From positions 511,338 to 575,337 of the forward strand of contig NW_006498549.1 in assembly GCF_000471905.2 (NCBI RefSeq): a stretch of DNA of 64,000 nt. Reading direction: 5' to 3'. Below the pieces are notes generated by a model. It saw nothing but the letters and a program-made list of their open reading frames with translations. It was not told where the DNA came from and searched no databases. Positions 11,006-21,539 of the stretch are shown one piece after another (the stretch's first letter is position 1; the number at the start of each line of letters is the position of its first letter). The DNA comes from Amborella trichopoda. Its lineage: Eukaryota > Streptophyta > Magnoliopsida > Amborellales > Amborellaceae. The translations under genes were made by a program, and so were the position numbers.

Positions 11006-11016
11006 TCTATATAAGG
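11006..11016 (+). promoter_or_regulatory. TATA box of the antisense transcription unit
   Basis: TCTATATAAGG, followed by GTAAAATCCCATTTT. The same pair of boxes is present in element B on the minus strand (48832-48822, CTATATAAGGGGG then TAAAATCCCGTTTT) and in element C (63319, TTTATAAAAGGG then TAAAACCCCATTTT). In each element it points away from the 3' LTR. Conservation of the pair in three diverged copies supports a functional core promoter. Confidence 0.7.
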
Positions 11017-11039
11017 GTGTAAAATCCCATTTTCTTTAC

Positions 11040-11700
11040 TTTTCACCAAGGGTAAAAAAAACTTAAACAAACTTTTTCTTTAACAGTGAGAAGAGGGTGT
11101 TCAGTTGAAGTTCCAGTAAGCAGTGGGACTCTCGGTAAATGTTTTGTAGGGAAGCTTTTCGACAAACAGTGGGATTTCTGGTGGTCTTAAAGGTAGGGCC
11201 TTCGGCAAGCAGACTTTGCCAAGAATTTGGTGGAGTTGCAGAGAGAGTTTTTAGCACAGAGGACTTTCCAGTGGAGGAAAGGGCTCTGACCTTAGCATTT
11301 TTTGAGAGTAGAAGAGGGGGAAAGTGCGATGGTAGGCATTTTCAAAAGTTTTGAAAGGTTTTTTCGATGGTTTTAAGGGTTTTTCGGGGACTTAGGGAAA
11401 GTTTACAGAAGCTTTCGGTGAGGTTCTGGGGACTTTCTCACATTGCTAGCGGCGTTGCAGAGGTTTTTCGAAAACAGCAGGGGAGTTTGGCAGAAACTGA
11501 AAGGTCTAGGGAAAAAGAACAATTACTGAAAGCAGATCGTCGCAAGGAAGGTGTACGTTTCTGGGAGGTGAACTATCGTGGGGAAGGTGTAATGTCGCCC
11601 TTATTCATGTGTCAGGTGGAGCAGCGAGACGTGGTGACGGTTGACACTCGCTCCTGCGTCATGCGGTGCTGAAGGACATGGCGACAATTGTCAGTTGGCA
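11040..11700 (+). other. Leader of the antisense unit
   Basis: About 1 kb separates the TATA box from the first PMD codon. This part has repeated purine-rich phrases (GGAAGCTTTTCGACAAACAG, GAAGCTTTCGGTGAGG) that recur in elements B and C. It has several ATGs and short frames, including one of 101 codons at 11367-11672 that I cannot match to anything. It may be an upstream ORF, an intron or plain 5' UTR. Confidence 0.5.
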
Positions 11701-11769
11701 CAACTGAATTCGAGGGGTCACGACTAGGCTTCGTGGCACGTGTGAGAGATGCGATCACAGCCAGAACTG

Positions 11770-12010
11770 GCCTTTAGAGGGCACAACCGACATTGGGTAT
11801 TGGTAATCTCAACCGACGTTGAGTGTTGACAGACTCAGCCGGTGCTAGCCATTAGCACACAACCGGCGCTGAGGGTTGACAGACACAACTGGTGCTAACA
11901 GTTAGTAGACACAGCCGGCGTTAAGTATTAGCAAACACAGCCGGCGCTAAGTATTAGGAAACATAACCGGTGCTAAGTGTTGGCAAACTCAACCAGTGCT
12001 GATCCAGTGC
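11770..12010. repeat. 30-bp minisatellite between leader and PMD gene
   Basis: About eight units of the type ACACAGCCGGCGCTAAG then TATTAGCAA. The core is CCGGCGCTAAG, the same as in 10500-10830 and close to the LTR array core. Confidence 0.85.
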
Positions 12011-12049
12011 CTTAGAAACGTTTGGGAATAAATTACTAAGCCCTTTACA

Positions 12050-12709
12050 ATGACTGGTTCCTCTTACCAAATTCCTGATGTGAAGTGGCTTCCAAGGGAG
12101 GGTGAAATGGACGCTTGTGATTTTACAAGCGAGCTTTTATTAAGGGGTGAGCCCATTTGGCTGACCCAGCCAGTACGTGAACCAGAGTGGCCCCTCAGTG
12201 TCACTTTCATTATTGACCCCGTTTGTTTCAAAGTATGTGAGGGCAACGACAGTAATGTAAGTACTGAACAAGGGGTGGCACTTCTTCATTGCATGGATAG
12301 GAACATAGCTTCCAGAGAGCACTTGCCTACCTTAGGGAAACGAATGGTACAGGCAAAGGGACTACTAATGTGGTCAGCAAAAGGCCTCCGAATTCAAGGA
12401 GAGCACCAATACTTGAAGGGATACTCTTCTTGGACTACCAAGGTGTTGGGGTCATACAAAAGTACTCTTGAAAGTGCATCACTATTAGCAGCGGTCCAGT
12501 GTTCGGGTAGCTACTATGACCATTGCTCCAACACAGTAAAGGTGTTACTGAAGACGTGGAGCCATGTTAATAATACCTTGCCTCTTGACCATGGAGAAGC
12601 AGAAATCTTTTTACTAGATCTTCATTTTATTGGAGGTCTTCTGATGATCGGGGCCATGCATGACGAGTTTGTGCCCCGAACTCGATCATCTTTAATAGTG
12701 CTAACATAG
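12050..12709 (+). CDS. PMD gene segment 1, N-terminal part
   Basis: 219 codons beginning MTGSSYQIPDVKW. Residues about 115-165 (from KGYSSWTTKVLGSY) and 183-200 (GEAEIFLLDLHFIGGL) carry the first half of the PMD fold. The stretch after HDEFVP diverges because the frame changes near the end of the segment. Start chosen as the first ATG after the 11770-12010 minisatellite; an upstream start cannot be excluded. Confidence 0.6.
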   Translation: MTGSSYQIPDVKWLPREGEMDACDFTSELLLRGEPIWLTQPVREPEWPLSVTFIIDPVCFKVCEGNDSNVSTEQGVALLHCMDRNIASREHLPTLGKRMVQAKGLLMWSAKGLRIQGEHQYLKGYSSWTTKVLGSYKSTLESASLLAAVQCSGSYYDHCSNTVKVLLKTWSHVNNTLPLDHGEAEIFLLDLHFIGGLLMIGAMHDEFVPRTRSSLIVLT

Positions 12710-12807
12710 GGGATGAAGAGCCACCTGCCAGTCTTTAAAATATCTTTGAGGCCAACCAGTCGATCGCTGCCAGGTCTGGCAACGACAAGGTCACCTTCAC
12801 GAAATGG

Positions 12808-13527
12808 GTGAAATTCTTTTGTAGGGATTATCTCGAGGGTGGTCAGGGCACTCCGAAGGGGAAAGGGAAGGTAGTTGCAAAGGAGACAGCTCCTGTATAT
12901 CAACTTGAGAGCGATGATGACCATGTCTTCTTGGCCACGTATTTGGCTTTATTTTTGTGCAAATTCCTGCTCCCTAGCTGGGGTGACGATATTCGTCCTA
13001 GAGTATTGTATGTGGCATGCGATATGGCCAGAGGGCGTGAGTATGCCCTTGCGCAGCCAGTCTTGTGTAACATTTACCATGGCTTGGGGGCCATCTCCCG
13101 TGGAAAGGCGTACAAGGACAAAGAGGGAGGGAATGGCATTGTAGGAGGAGAAGCATTTCCTAGGGATTTCAAAACTCCATGCCCTGTGCATTACGTGTAC
13201 AGGTGGCTAGGGGCCTATTTCCTTGACCCCTATGTCAAGCATCAATGCTTAGGAAATAAACTGTGGCCCTTCTTAATGAGGATCTCCCACCAGAGGGCTA
13301 TCTTTCATACCCCAGGGGAGGCTAGGGGTCTATTTGGGAATGACTCTTTGAACATGAGGTGGGTCCCCTTCCCGGTCGGGAGCTTCACGGACTGTGCTTT
13401 CATTGATGAGTTAGGGAAGGAGCTAGATGGTGCTCCAACAACCATTAAAGAGCTCATGTTCATCCTAAGCATCAGAGGGGGAGTTCTACCTTATCAGACT
13501 CCGCACAGTGCCAGGTTAGAGGTGTAA
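12808..13527 (+). CDS. PMD gene segment 2, C-terminal half of PMD
   Basis: 239 codons. DDDHVFLATYLALFLCKFLL corresponds to the hydrophobic helix of PMD proteins, and ARGREYALAQPVLCNIYHGL to the next conserved block. The frame continues past the stop at 13527 into PHRCARQHGLDQGYP, so the stop is a point disruption within the domain. The segment is in a different frame from segment 1. Confidence 0.65.
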   Translation: MKFFCRDYLEGGQGTPKGKGKVVAKETAPVYQLESDDDHVFLATYLALFLCKFLLPSWGDDIRPRVLYVACDMARGREYALAQPVLCNIYHGLGAISRGKAYKDKEGGNGIVGGEAFPRDFKTPCPVHYVYRWLGAYFLDPYVKHQCLGNKLWPFLMRISHQRAIFHTPGEARGLFGNDSLNMRWVPFPVGSFTDCAFIDELGKELDGAPTTIKELMFILSIRGGVLPYQTPHSARLEV

Positions 13528-13815
13528 TTCCCCCACCGCTGTGCCCGTCAGCATGGGCTTGATCAAGGCTACCCCTTCTCGTTTTTTTTCGAAAAGCGCC
13601 GGAGTAAGGTGAATAAAGAGGAAGACGGAAGAGTTTGGAACTTTACATGAGTGCTGCCTGCCAGAGCATATACGGACTGTTCGGTCTATGTGTCTAGAGA
13701 TGATAGAAACCAGCAAATATATATTACCTCACTTTGGCAGGAGGATTAGAACAACCAAGGCCTAAGTTAACTGGTGAAGAATCACCAGCAAGGGACATTG
13801 GGATAAAGATCACCC

Positions 13816-14829
13816 TTGGAAAGGGGTTATACCAGGCAAAGGATACTGGCAGATGCTCCTACTTCTGATGTAGTATTTGTCTTAGATTATCCCTCTAACT
13901 GGCGAGCTTTAGGGCTTCCGCGAGGGATAACAACTTATGAGGCTTCACCAGAATTTCTTGCACTGAAGACGAGGACTGGGAGTGTCTTCGATAATCTTAG
14001 TTCCATCTTTGAGTGGGATGAAGGGTGACAAGTCCCTTGTTATGAAAAGCATCTCCCACAGGACTTGAATGCCCTAATTAGGAGTGGTCCCCACAGTAAA
14101 TTAGCTGGAGGGTCCTTTCAGGGAGATGGATCTGAAGCGGCTGCTCCTACTCCGGCAAGGGGAAAGAAAAGAACGCCTTCGACCGTTGCCGATACTCGTG
14201 CACCATCTTCAATTAGTAGCCGTACTCGAAGGTGCAAGAGTGTCAACCTTCCTATGAAGTCACAACTAGGAGGTAGCTCTTCCTCTTCTGATCTTTTAAG
14301 AATTATCCCAGTATCACCCTTTGTGCTCTCTAGCCCACCTTTCACTTCTCTTGAATTGTCTTCTTTTTCTTCAAAAACTGAGGCAGACAACTCCAATCGC
14401 TCTGAGCTCATTTCCATTGCTTCTGATCCGGAGGTGACTCCGGATCTTGTGGCGGTAAATACAGGGGCAATCCTTGAGTCGGGGGCAACTTGGATGGGTA
14501 CTGATGAGGGTGAAGATCCCGAAGAAACTGCTCCAAGAAGGGAATCTAATGTTGATGTGGTCTCCGTGCATCAAGAGCTTAGTGCTCGGACCGAGGTAGG
14601 GACTATGACTCAAGAAGAAGAGCCCGTAGTTGATGATGCACCAGGGCACCGAGAGGATGCTGCCTCCATGGTCCCAGGTCATCAAGATGTGGGGACTGAG
14701 CTCTTCGTGGTCGAGGGTCTGACTGTTGAAGGTGCAAGCCACATGGAAGAAGTCGTAGCTAGAACTGAATTGGCTAGAGAGGAGGTGGTTCTTGAACTTG
14801 CTAATGCTGAAGTGGCAGATGAAGAGTGA
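13816..14829 (+). CDS. PMD gene segment 3, acidic and serine-rich tail
   Basis: Same frame as segment 2, broken by a stop at 14026. A short block (DVVFVLDYPSNWRALGLPRG) is followed by a basic stretch (GKKRTP, RTRRCK) and a long acidic, Ser- and Glu-rich region without a recognisable fold. Such low-complexity tails are common after PMDs in transposon proteins. The basic stretch could act as a nuclear localisation signal, an inference only. Confidence 0.5.
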
Positions 14830-14993
14830 GGGGAACAAGTTTCCTCAGTTCCTGTTGGGATTAAAGTAGAGGTCCCTATGGGAGAAGGTCAAGGAAGGAG
14901 GCTGACATTGAAGAACCCAGGCAGGTTGAGGCTTCTTCAGCAGTAATAATCCTAACAGCGCCATCTAGGCCCATCTTTAGCGAGGTTTCTAGC

Positions 14994-15521
14994 ATGATTG
15001 CAGGCATGCTTCGAGCGGTGCTTCAGGGCTTAAGGGAATTTCCTTTCAACGAGCTAGGAGAAGCTTTGACAAAACTGAGGGAGTTTGCTGCGACCACTAC
15101 AATTGGGAGTGCACCAGAAGTGCTTTCCCATTTTGATTCAACTCTAGGCAAGTCAGAGAGCTGGCGGTTGGGGGTGCTACATCATGAGGAAGAAACTAGT
15201 AGGGTAGCCTTCTTGGAAGAGTCAATATTGTGCCATCGTGAGGAGATAGATGCTTGCATCGAGAAGAAGGCCACAATAACTGGCCATCAATAGGATCTCA
15301 GGAGGGAGGCGCAAGGAAGCTTCAAGAGAACGATCGAAATCAGAGAAGAGATGCGAATACTGAAACAGGAATTCAGGGGCCTGGAGATGGAGACGGCTTA
15401 GAGGAGGGCCATGGAGGCCTCATTGATTGATTTGTCCGAACTCAATGGCACAAGTGAGTTGGAAACTGAGACGACGGCAGAGGAGACTCAAACGGTGGCG
15501 GAACTGAAGGAGCATTTCTAG
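14994..15521 (+). CDS. PMD gene segment 4, coiled-coil C-terminus
   Basis: Different frame from segment 3. It reads MIAGMLRAVLQGLREFPF, then after a TAG at 15291 a heptad-like charged region (TIEIREEMRILKQEFRGLEM), and ends in ELKEHF at the stop 15519-15521. The AATAAA at 15634 follows 113 bp later. Confidence 0.45.
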
Positions 15522-15633
15522 GGCATCGAGACTTCCCCTGTAGCACGCAACGCATAGATTTAATAAGATGCTTGATAATTTCTAAGCATGTCATTTCCTC
15601 TTACCAGCACTTTGTAAATGTTTTTAACTTATG

Positions 15634-15639
15634 AATAAA
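15634..15639 (+). terminator. Polyadenylation signal of the antisense unit
   Basis: AATAAA within ACTTATGAATAAAGTGCC, 113 bp after the last PMD stop. Together with the TATA box at 11006 it frames a self-contained transcription unit. Confidence 0.55.
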
Positions 15640-16067
15640 GTGCCTCTCCCTTTTGATTGACTTTGCCGCATGATTTCATTCTCTTCTTACTTTTGTTGGA
15701 CCTCACGTGATTTCTTTTTTGATTACCTCTCGACACTTTAATTGCCCCAAAAGGCTAATACCCTAGGCCTTGTTTAGCCTCATGGTGGGCTGCCACAGGT
15801 TGGATAGCTTTGAAATGGGGAGTCCTTGGTTTTCTCCTCTTAGTGTCTGATTGGCCAAGGGCTCCTAGTTCATTTTCCTCATGATTTGGTGAGCCTGGTT
15901 GTTATAGATAGTCGAGTCAGGAGGGGCCTCGACCTCTATTAATGGTGCATTTACTTCAAGCTCATCAGAGCTTTTAGTCTCCGACATGAACTCCTTGAGA
16001 TGTTTTGAAGCGATACACATGACCTCCAACTGACTCTGGAGACTGCGAACTTTGGTTCTTAAGTTTG
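15640..16067 (-). other. Junction between antisense gene and gag-side linker in element A
   Basis: This is where protease, RT, RNase H and integrase should lie in a complete Tat element. About 430 bp are present instead. The minus strand reads a short charged stretch (NLRTKVRSLQSQLEVM) that continues from the linker at 16068 and then decays. No pol motif is visible. Confidence 0.6.
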
Positions 16068-16319
16068 CTAGGAGATCCTACCCTTGTGAAAGGTGATTGG
16101 CATACATCCTTCTAAAATTTGCAAGTCGACCTTAATAGGTTCTACTTCAGTTTTGTAAACTTTTGGGGCAGAGAGAGCTTGAACCAAAGCCATCCGGTAG
16201 TCCTTCGGGAGCATGAGGGCATTGTAGATACTGAGAAGAGCCGAAAGTTTCTGTAGATGCCCTATCATACCATATTTCACTTTTTCTTGATTCAGGCCTT
16301 GTGCCTCTGATCCTGCCAC
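16068..16319 (-). pseudogene. Pre-protease linker block, element A
   Basis: 83 codons with YGMIGHLQKLSALLSIYNAL then LPKDYRMALVQALS and ITFHKG. This is the Tat block (Y..L.HL....A.ISI..LL, R.ALL.AL, ITF) that stands directly before the protease. The protease fragment at 52067 starts with the equivalent of its last residues. Confidence 0.65.
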
Positions 16320-17847
16320 TGATTTGGGTGGTACGTTGGGTTGAGGAGCAAGTTTGGGGGAGAGGGTTTATTTTGGCAGCCTGGCTAACTTGATTTCCCA
16401 ACGGGCTTGGTTTGCGTGACAGAAGTTTGAGGTTTTGGAAGAGACTAAGTGTATGGAATCAAAGGGGTCTTAGGGAATTGGAGAATATGTGGATTGTTTG
16501 AAGCATTGGGATTCGTAAGGAGCTCAGGGAGCTGTAAGATAGGCAGACTAGTCTCTGGATTAGGGGGCAGTGGCGGACTGGTGAACTTCAAGGTGCCCTA
16601 CTTCTGCGATGGAGGCTGCAACGCCCTCCCTGATCTAAGATTTATCTGCCCCGTGGTGGGTATTGCTCTTGAAATTTGCACCATGTGGCAAGCACCCAGA
16701 AAGTAGGAGCTTTGCCCATTTGATTCTCTCAGTCTTTGCTCAAAGTCAGTCTCAGGGGGCCACTGGGGTTTCTTTGGCTTTGACTTCTTATGATTCTTTG
16801 AAGAAGGTGGTTTTGCCTTAGCTTTAGCTGCCAGGGCATCAGCAACTGTTAGGTATCCTGTTGCCTATGTCAGGGTCTTTCTCAATCATTTCTATTGCAT
16901 CTTGTTTATATTAATTCCTTCGAATTCTCGGTCGAGAGCCTCGAAGTCAAGGTATATCAAGGTTGTATCTGCAGGGGACATAGAAGAGGGAGAATGATAA
17001 ATAGGAGAAGGGTTAGAAGGTGGGGGACTTTTAAGGTCGTTCCCCTCATCAGACCGATCTGAGTAGCTTTTTACATCATCATCAGGATTGGACAGGTGCA
17101 GGGGGTATTTAGGTCTTTCCCTTGCTTAGACTGTTGGGGAGTGCTTTTAATGTCGTCACCCTCATTGGAAGTGTACTAAGTGGGAGATGGTAAGGGAAAG
17201 TCTTCTTGATAGGATGAAGAAGGAAGAAGGATCAAGTCAGGGATGATGTCCAGTAAAGTTGGCAGTGGCGGAAGGGGCCTAAGAAATTCCTGCTCAACTG
17301 TGGGTTGAACGGTCTTGTTTCTTCGACGAGTAGCCCATGTTGGCCATCTCTTTTTGGTTTTCTAAGGTGATGTTTGATTCGTCTCGATGGGCTTGCGAAC
17401 AGCTCTACTTGGCAAATTACTTCTCGCCTTAAGGACTTGAGTCTAGTTCAGCCATGGTAGACTATCCATGGCTGGGAAGTCAAGGATTCAATGGAGTCTG
17501 AGTCATTGATAAGAAGGTCCTACTTTGTGAGATCTTCTTGCCCCAATAGAGGAATAACTTGGGGATCACTTACGTGGAGATTGTAAAACTCTTGACACTC
17601 CCGCTTTTTCTTTGTGAATATATCAAGGAAGCTTGTGCATTCCCACAGGTAATGGCCTCTTATCGGATGGTACGGGCACCAACGATCTTCAGTCCCCTTA
17701 GCAAGGCGACAAGGTTTCCTTGCCTGCTTCAGTGTGATTATGCCTTCTTGAACAATTTTTCTGCCTCTTGAATGGTTATTGCATGGGAGGCCTCGGCTGC
17801 CTCAAAGGCCTTCTTTAAGTCTACAAGATTTATCTGACCCTTCTGAA

Positions 17848-18099
17848 TCAGGGCCCCGATAATATCTTGCAGAGTTTAGCACTCATCTGTGGGATGATTG
17901 ATCCAACGATGGTAGGCACAATAATTCGCCTGAGTGTCAAGGCCAGGTTGCTAGAGGACTTGGCTTTTGGAAGCTGGATCATATTTTGTTCTAATAATAA
18001 CCGGAACAACACAAGGACCCATTCCTTCTCGAAGGGATGGACCTTGTTCCTATGCCTGGTGAAATAATCACCTCGATTAGGGTTGGCTGATGGGGGCAC
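17848..18099 (-). pseudogene. Gag C-terminus with degenerate zinc knuckle, element A
   Basis: Near 17924-17878 the minus strand encodes YCAYHRWINHPTDEC, a C-x2-H-x4-H-x4-C motif like the Tat gag knuckle, followed by LIQKGQIN. In element B the equivalent at about 42786 has lost the first His and final Cys. A frame change separates this motif from the rest of the open segment. Confidence 0.65.
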
Positions 18100-18111
18100 C
18101 CGATTGTACGA

Positions 18112-18863
18112 CTATTGTTGCTTGTCAGCCTGTGGTGTTACCTTTGTCGTGCTTACCCCTTTAGAGAGGTCCAAAGTCTGCGAGGGAGCCTTCTTTGAAT
18201 CAGTGATCATGATGGTTGCATTGATTACCCCTTTCCATTGGCTGCCTCGTGTGTTATTCTGAGAACTAACGTCGCCCCGATTGTTTGCTAAGATTGTAGA
18301 TGGTTGTTGTGTCCCTCCATGATGGCATGATAAAATTTCTATGCAAACTAATTTAGAGATCAACTCTGACATGGAGGTCGGATTAGAGGCCTTGACATGT
18401 AGAGCGATCGTGGGTCGCATGTTTCCCATGCAAGTTTGGACTGCTTCCTTCTCAGGCATAGGATTAGGATGGCGGGAAGCCAAATTTCTCCATCTTGATA
18501 TGAACTGATCCATGGGTTCATCGGGGTCTTAAGTCAGGGTGAGAAGTTCGATGGTTTGAACCTCTCTCTTGACCTCATACAAGCGTTGATAGAATAGTTT
18601 CTCCACCTCCTCCCATGTATGCACTGAGTTTGGAGGAAGTCTGGCATACCATTGAAATGTTGGGCCATCGATGGTCTCAACGAACTATCGAGAAAGTAGT
18701 CTCCCGTCAGCCGCTGTTTCTCGACATGCTGCCTAGAAGTGGGAAATATTATGGTTCGGGGATGTGGTTCCATTGAATAAAGGAAACTTCCCTTTCTTAC
18801 AATTTGAGGGAAATGGGATCTGATCAATATACGAGGGGTATGGCCATTGATACGGTGTCGCAC
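18112..18863 (-). pseudogene. Gag capsid-like core (retrotransposon gag domain), element A
   Basis: On the minus strand the domain reads KKGKFPLFNGTTSPN, FVETIDGPTFQWYARLPPNS, EEVEKLFYQRLYEV and DEPMDQFISRWRNLASRHPN, with stops between. The order and the Q-W-Y and F-x-x-R-W-x-x-L signatures are those of the plant gypsy retrotransposon gag family. It would form the particle that packages the element RNA. The part at 18513-18112 is the longest open piece. Confidence 0.75.
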
Positions 18864-19250
18864 CCTATAACCTCGAGATTTGTCTGTTCTTTAGGCTATG
18901 AGTGACCTTAGCGCCAATGTTTGTTTGTGAGATGGGATGACGACTGAATTGTTTTGTGAGGTAGAAGGAGGGGGATGCCGTGGAGGTGCACCTTCAGAGT
19001 GATGGGAATTGACGTCATGGTTAGCCGATTAGCATGCGGCATCGATACGATCGATCTTCTCCATCATCGCGCACACCATATCCTCAAACTTGTTTATGCG
19101 CTCTTCTTGTGCATCACCGAGCTCACTTACAACCATTATGTTGATCGTTTCTCTATGGAGGTCAACGTTCGTGGCAACTGAGGGCGTGCGAACTTGTCAG
19201 GTCGTACGTTGTAGGTCAATCAGCAGGGGACCAGCATCCCCTAACTGAAC

Positions 19251-19496
19251 TCAACTCTTGTATGTTGATCGCATTTGGACCGGTTCTCGACGCTCTTGGG
19301 ACTGTGGCTGCTGAGGGGCTAGGTCTTCTTTTGTGATAATAACAACAGCACAAGGCTCATGGAGCTCTACTTTAGGCATCATCGTCTGAAGGGGGTAGAA
19401 GGCATTCAGGTGAAGAGGGTCGTCAAAATTGGTTGTTTTAACTACCTTGGTCACCTCCCTAGTCAAAATTTGTTTACTTCTATCGCGTTTATCCAT
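19251..19496 (-). pseudogene. Gag middle segment, element A
   Basis: REVTKVVKTTNFDDPLHLN corresponds to element B at 41262 (REVTKAVKTTNFDDPLHMD). It precedes the capsid-like core. Function unknown. Confidence 0.5.
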
Positions 19497-20017
19497 GAGG
19501 TATTGATGGACCTCACATCAAAATTGTGATCTAGGTTGTGGCTGGTCAACTCTTCTTTCACGGGAGAGAGTTGTCTCCATCAGGGGCGGTAATGGATGCG
19601 GGTCAAGAACTGAAGTCACCTTAGGCTGGGGAGGATGAAGGACTCGATCTTCCATTAGGTCAAGGGCCTAAGATCTCTTAATAGCTCCAGAGACATGACC
19701 AAAGTAACGGGGCTGGTTTTGGATGGTAATCTTAAGAAAAACCTTCAAGTGTCATGGCTGAAGGAGCTTGCTCGATAAGGGAGTGGGCCGCAGCAAGATT
19801 GAGTCTTGCGAAGGCCAGAGTCTAGGGCGAGAGGACATTTGTGATGGCAACGCATGTGCGCCTCTTGAAGAAGAATTACGGGAGACCCGAAGGTCAGCCT
19901 GGGCTCGTGCAAGTGATTTAGCCTTAGGAGGCTAAGAACTACAACTAGGTGTCTATAAGAGAATAGGTGTAGGCCTTTATGGGGTGTGCTCGTGTGTGTA
20001 GAGTAAGGACGAGGGGG

Positions 20018-20509
20018 TCATCTCCTGTGTACTCGGGTTGGAGTAACAATGGCATTGCCCCGAGCTGTGGGATGCATATGAGTAGCGTGTGTTGGACACA
20101 GACTCGAGGTAATAGGGTTGTCCCAAGGTGTGACTCGAGTGGGTAACCCACGAGCCTTGTGGTGTGTGTGAGGGGTGGAGACCGTGGGGTTTCCTCCTTG
20201 ATGTGTTGAGCCTCTAGGCATAGAGACCAATGATGCAGAAATGTGGGGGATAGCCTTATGGCGACCCACTGAAGCAATGGCAGCTTGTTTGCCTTTCGCA
20301 GAAAGGGACTGGGCAGCCTTCCGGCATACTTCAGGAACACGACCAATAAGTGACTTGCTGGTGGCTGGGTGTATGCTGTGTGGGGCAACAGAAGTGCTGC
20401 CGATGTAAGGCGCCTTAGTGGAATTTCCACCAGAGCAAGGATATGGGGAGTGAGGGACCTTTAAGTCTCGCCTCACACTGGTCCAGGTTAAGACCTCGGA
20501 GCTATACAA
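20018..20509 (-). pseudogene. Gag N-terminal region, element A
   Basis: 163 codons, with VLTWTSVRRDLKVPHSPYP matching VLTWTGVRRDLKVPHSPSLL in element B at 40227. The rest, including ATSKSLIGRVPEVCRKAAQS, also matches. It is the upstream, lineage-specific part of Tat gag and has no named domain I recognise. Confidence 0.6.
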
Positions 20510-20702
20510 GGGGACTCAAGAGGATGGTTGGGAACGAAGTTGAAGGAACTTGTTCCCTAGGGACACTCTTGAATGCGGGGATAAGAAAATCCCCGATCTG
20601 GATAAATAGGTTCCAGAACCTGCAAGCCATAAATAAAATGTAAAAGCAGATAATAACAGAAGAAACTAGCCAAACAAGAATGATCTGACGAAGGGGTAGT
20701 AA

Positions 20703-20721
20703 GTCCTCAGTGGAGTTGCCA
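20703..20721 (-). other. Primer binding site of element A
   Basis: Minus strand TGGCAACTCCACTGAGGAC, starting 3 bp inside the 5' LTR. It fits the Tat/Ogre PBS complementary to the 3' end of a tRNA-Arg (TGGCGACTCCACTGGGGA as I recall it) with two differences. Confidence 0.75.
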
Positions 20722-21539
20722 AGCTAGTTAGGTGCCTCGATCTCGCCCTCCGAATCCTTTTGAGGATCGGGAGGCAAGCATATCGGGTTTCGAGGGAAGA
20801 CCCAAGTCATTTTTGAGATCGCTCTCTTAGGAACCTTGTTCGAGAATGGGGGCAGGTGTTACCAACCGATGAGAGAGGAATTTATGGTGGGTTCGGGACT
20901 TACTCGGCTGGCTCTCGTGGGCGCCCTCTTAGATCACAAAAAAAGCCCCCCAATAATAAAACTGGTTCGGAATCGTCTCCCTTGGCTTGTACTCTTCTTG
21001 TTTTCTGCAATCACACACATATGGCAAAGGTTATAAGATAGGTGGGTCAGACCTGACCCTTTTCCTCCTTGCTGAATGTACACAAGCATGCGCATTCAAA
21101 AAGAAAAGAAAAAAAATAAGAGAAGAAAGACAGGGGAGAGAAGAATTCGACTGAGTGGGAGGATCAAAGCAGTGACTTAGCTGATGAATAATATGTCAGA
21201 CGTGGTAGCAAAATGGTCTCGGTAACCAAGACCTGCTCACAAGATTACTACTAGACATCATTACCAGTACCAACTAGCTAGGCATGATGGTTAGTCTGTC
21301 ATGGCAATAAAGCAGGCTAAGTAATCTTGGCACAACAACGTTATGACTAAACGACAGGACTACCATGAGAGCCTAACCTCAATCCCTCTTAATCTAATGA
21401 AAGGGTAAAAGAATGTAGTTATGAGAAAAGAATAAGAAATGAAGTAAGAGAAGAAGGGAACAGAAGGTGGGAGGGAGAAGAAAGGAAGATAAGAGTACAA
21501 AAGGTGGGAGAATAAAAGAGAAAGAGTGAAGGAGGATGC

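Larger units (their letters stand above)
12050..15521 (+). pseudogene. Antisense plant mobile domain (PMD, aminotransferase-like) gene, disrupted
   Basis: About 1,150 codons over four main open segments, reading opposite to the host element. The N-terminal half is PMD-like: DHGEAEIFLLDLHFIGGL at about 12590-12650 matches the GE...L.D...I.GLP region. The segment 12808-13527 matches the domain's second half, and PHRCARQHGLDQGYP at 13531-13575 is the family's typical RVARQFGxDQ motif. The C-terminal third is Ser- and acid-rich and ends in a probable coiled coil. Damage: a frame change between 12709 and 12808, in-frame stops at 13525-13527, 13648, 14026, 14827 and 15291, and a frame change near 14850-14990. 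PMD occurs in host proteins (MAIN, MAIL1) and in transposons; Tat elements are known to carry an antisense ORF here. Confidence 0.8.
16068..20640 (-). pseudogene. Decayed gag and pre-protease linker of element A
   Basis: Reads on the minus strand from FIQIGDFLIP near 20620 to the pre-protease block at 16319-16068. Segments follow the order of element B's gag (40085-43640). Stops and frameshifts separate all segments. The region 17200-16320 is Pro- and Ser-rich linker with no visible motif. The frame reaches the point just before the protease and then leaves Tat polyprotein homology, so element A encodes Gag-like sequence only. Confidence 0.75.

Noticed and set aside
14371..14838. 155-codon minus-strand frame
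   Set aside because: Antisense shadow of the PMD gene tail; sense frame carries the domain continuity.
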